NCBI RefSeq assembly: GCF_001482365.1
Contig: NZ_CP013254.1
Coordinates: 2,604,001 to 2,668,000 of the forward strand
DNA length: 64,000 nt
Origin: Kocuria flava
GTDB lineage: Bacteria > Actinomycetota > Actinomycetes > Actinomycetales > Micrococcaceae
Direction: 5' to 3'
The notes beneath the pieces were generated by a model. It saw nothing but the letters and a program-made list of their open reading frames with translations. It made no database searches and was not told the DNA's origin. This document shows positions 62,764 to 64,000 of this stretch, one piece after another. Both the position numbers and the translations under genes were made by a program. Every line of letters begins with the position of its first letter. The first letter of the stretch is position 1.

Positions 62764-62807
62764 CTTAAAACTGTAGAGGGCGGGCGCTGGAAGCACCCAC
62801 CCTCTAC
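62764..62807 (-). terminator. Intrinsic terminator after rpmA
   Basis: A 12-bp stem with one mismatch (62773-62784 with 62796-62807). On the minus strand it is followed by AGTTTTAAG, giving a short U-run. It is placed between rpmA and obgE and probably limits read-through. Confidence 0.7.
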
Positions 62808-62869
62808 GGCATCAGGCATGGGTGGTGCGGACGGTGCCCGCACCGGGGCCGGCGGGGCCGGCCCGGGGA

Positions 62870-63127
62870 CTACTCGGCGGCAGCCTGGATGTTGACGACC
62901 TTCCGGCCCCGGCGGGTGCCGAACTCGACCTGGCCGGCGGCCAGGGCGAACAGGGTGTCGTCCCCGCCGCGGCCGACGTTCTGGCCGGGGTGGAAGTGGG
63001 TGCCGCGCTGGCGGACGAGGATCTCGCCGGCGTTGACGGTCTGGCCGCCGAAGCGCTTCACGCCGAGGTACTGCGCGTTGGAGTCGCGGCCGTTGCGGGT
63101 GGAGCTCGCGCCCTTCTTGTGTGCCAT
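62870..63127 (-). CDS. rpmA: 50S ribosomal protein L27
   Basis: An 85-residue L27 with the full family core: MAHKKGASSTRNGRDSNAQY, KRFGGQTVNAGEILVRQRGT, FHPGQNVGRGGDDTLFA. It begins directly with AHKKG and has no cleavable N-terminal extension of the Firmicutes type. It follows rplU by about 60 bases and both are probably on one transcript. Confidence 0.97.
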   Translation of the reverse strand: MAHKKGASSTRNGRDSNAQYLGVKRFGGQTVNAGEILVRQRGTHFHPGQNVGRGGDDTLFALAAGQVEFGTRRGRKVVNIQAAAE

Positions 63128-63188
63128 GGGGTGTGCCTACCTTCGTGTCAGGACTGGCGTCTGCTGTCGGATGAGGGGACCGGGACGG

Positions 63189-63500
63189 TCAGGCGTCGAT
63201 GCCGGTCACCTTGACGGTGGTCAGCTCGGCGCGGAAGCCCTGGCGCTTCTTGTAGCCGGTCTTGTTCTTGAACTTCTGGATGGAGATCTTGGGACCGCGC
63301 AGGTCCTCGACGATCTCGGCCGTGACCTTGACGTTGGCCAGGGTCCCGGCGTCGGAGGTCACCTTGTCCCCGTCGACCAGCAGCAGGGCAGGAAGCTGGA
63401 TGGTGCTGCCTGCACCGCCGGCGACGCGGTCAAGGGTAACGAGGTCTCCGACGGAGACCTTTTCCTGGCGGCCGCCAGCGCGGACAATCGCGTACACCAC
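63189..63500 (-). CDS. rplU: 50S ribosomal protein L21
   Basis: A 103-residue L21: VYAIVRAGGRQEKVSVGDLV, then EIVEDLRGPKISIQKFKNKT and GYKKRQGFRAELTTVKVTGI. The GTG at 63500 gives the exact family length and is preceded by GAGAAGTGAG. A leader of about 220 bases separates it from the promoter candidate at 63722-63751, long enough for control by L21 or L27, but I see no specific structure. Confidence 0.96.
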   Translation of the reverse strand: MVYAIVRAGGRQEKVSVGDLVTLDRVAGGAGSTIQLPALLLVDGDKVTSDAGTLANVKVTAEIVEDLRGPKISIQKFKNKTGYKKRQGFRAELTTVKVTGIDA

Positions 63501-63721
63501 TTGGGAACTCACTTCTCTCGACGTCTTTGATGGAACAGTTCGGGTCGAGCGCACACCTGACAGGACCAACGACGTTGAGACGAGCCGCCGGTGACCGGGC
63601 CGTGGGACCGAGCCGTGGTCAGCGCAGGGTCGCCGCAATTTCAGGAACTGCACCCGCATGTGCCGCCGGGCGGGGCGTCCGGAGTCGAACGCGCGCGCAC
63701 CAGGCATGGCACCGAGGGTCA

Positions 63722-63751
63722 AGACTACTCGATCGCGCCAACCCGCGGCAA
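63722..63751 (-). promoter_or_regulatory. Promoter candidate for rplU-rpmA
   Basis: On the minus strand TTGCCG (63751-63746), 18 bases, then TAGTCT (63727-63722). The -10 box overlaps the stop codon of the upstream tenA-like gene. Confidence 0.45.
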
Positions 63752-64000
63752 ACGACCCGCCGCCCCGGCCCCGGCACGCCCCTGTCCGCCCGGCCCGGCG
63801 GCGGTGCCGGCGAGCGGCGGTTCGAGGGGTGCCGCGAAGAAGTCCCGCTCGAGCGCGCACGCCTCCAGGAACGCCTCCCGCATCCGCTCGCGCAGCGCCG
63901 GGGAGGCCTCCCGGGCCGCCTCGTCGAGCAGCCGGCGGGCCGTGCGGGTGGCCTCCTGGAAGCCCTCGTCGGCGTAGGTGGCCAGCCAGTCCGCGTACGG
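63725..64000 (-). CDS. TenA-like thiaminase II family protein (C-terminal end)
   Basis: The last 91 codons of a gene that starts outside the window. It reads YADWLATYADEGFQEATRTA, then SPALRERMREAFLEACALER and DFFAAPL, matching the C-terminal helices of TenA/thiaminase II proteins, which salvage thiamine degradation products. A Gly/Ala/Pro-rich tail of about 30 residues follows and is not part of the family. Assignment rests on this short piece. Confidence 0.65.
   Translation of the reverse strand, partial: PYADWLATYADEGFQEATRTARRLLDEAAREASPALRERMREAFLEACALERDFFAAPLEPPLAGTAAGPGGQGRAGAGAAGRLPRVGAIE

Overview
The window is high-GC actinobacterial chromosome. A block of about 50.7 kb looks like an integrated conjugative element (ICE), flanked by housekeeping genes. 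The order rplU-rpmA-obgE-proB-proA-nadD-rsfS, frequent GTG starts and several leaderless-type promoters fit the Micrococcaceae. I would guess a Kocuria-like genus, but gene content alone does not prove it.

Chromosome, left (1-4.3 kb): an aldehyde dehydrogenase cut by the window edge, an App1-type phosphatase and a glutathione-independent formaldehyde dehydrogenase, all on the minus strand. Chromosome, right (55.06-64 kb): tRNA-Ala(GGC), rsfS, a Pro/Ala-rich tail-anchored protein, nadD, a small membrane protein, proA, proB, obgE, rpmA, rplU and the end of a tenA-like gene, all on the minus strand.

The element abuts the 3' end of the tRNA-Ala gene and carries a large serine recombinase at that end. 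(a) 4.4-13.3 kb is a defence block: an HTH protein, a subtilisin-like protease with an AAA ATPase, a resolvase relic, and a CBASS-like operon (patatin, CD-NTase, E2-E1 Cap2) with no Cap3 peptidase gene. (b) 13.3-20.9 kb has the MobF relaxase/helicase, a TetR-MFS pair, a 5' stub of a second relaxase, a frameshifted cytosine methyltransferase with an open frame nested inside it, and a CueP relic. (c) 21-31.9 kb is efflux and copper resistance: FAD oxidoreductase, TetR, QacA-like MFS, CopZ, a secreted His/Met-rich protein, CopA, a YHS protein, a YdhK lipoprotein, a CopB-like ATPase and CsoR, with a CsoR-type operator before copZ. (d) 32-53.2 kb is maintenance and transfer: AraC regulator, ArdC-like protein, primase-polymerase, a DUF2637 gene broken by an amber codon, a ParB-like protein, a VirB1-like hydrolase, small membrane proteins, a TrbL/VirB6-like protein, a VirB4 function apparently split over two genes, a VirD4 coupling protein and an SSB-like protein. 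An MFS-ArsR metal cassette lies inside this module. (e) 53.4-55.2 kb is the serine recombinase, whose reading frame runs antisense through the tRNA.

How it fits together: the relaxase, coupling protein and VirB4/VirB6-like proteins would move the DNA, ArdC and the methyltransferase (now broken) would deal with restriction, and copper, efflux and anti-phage cargo would pay for carriage. A short motif, G[TC]GCACCT[GA], recurs just upstream of most transfer operons and may mark a common regulatory signal. I see no rRNA operon, CRISPR array or intact insertion sequence.
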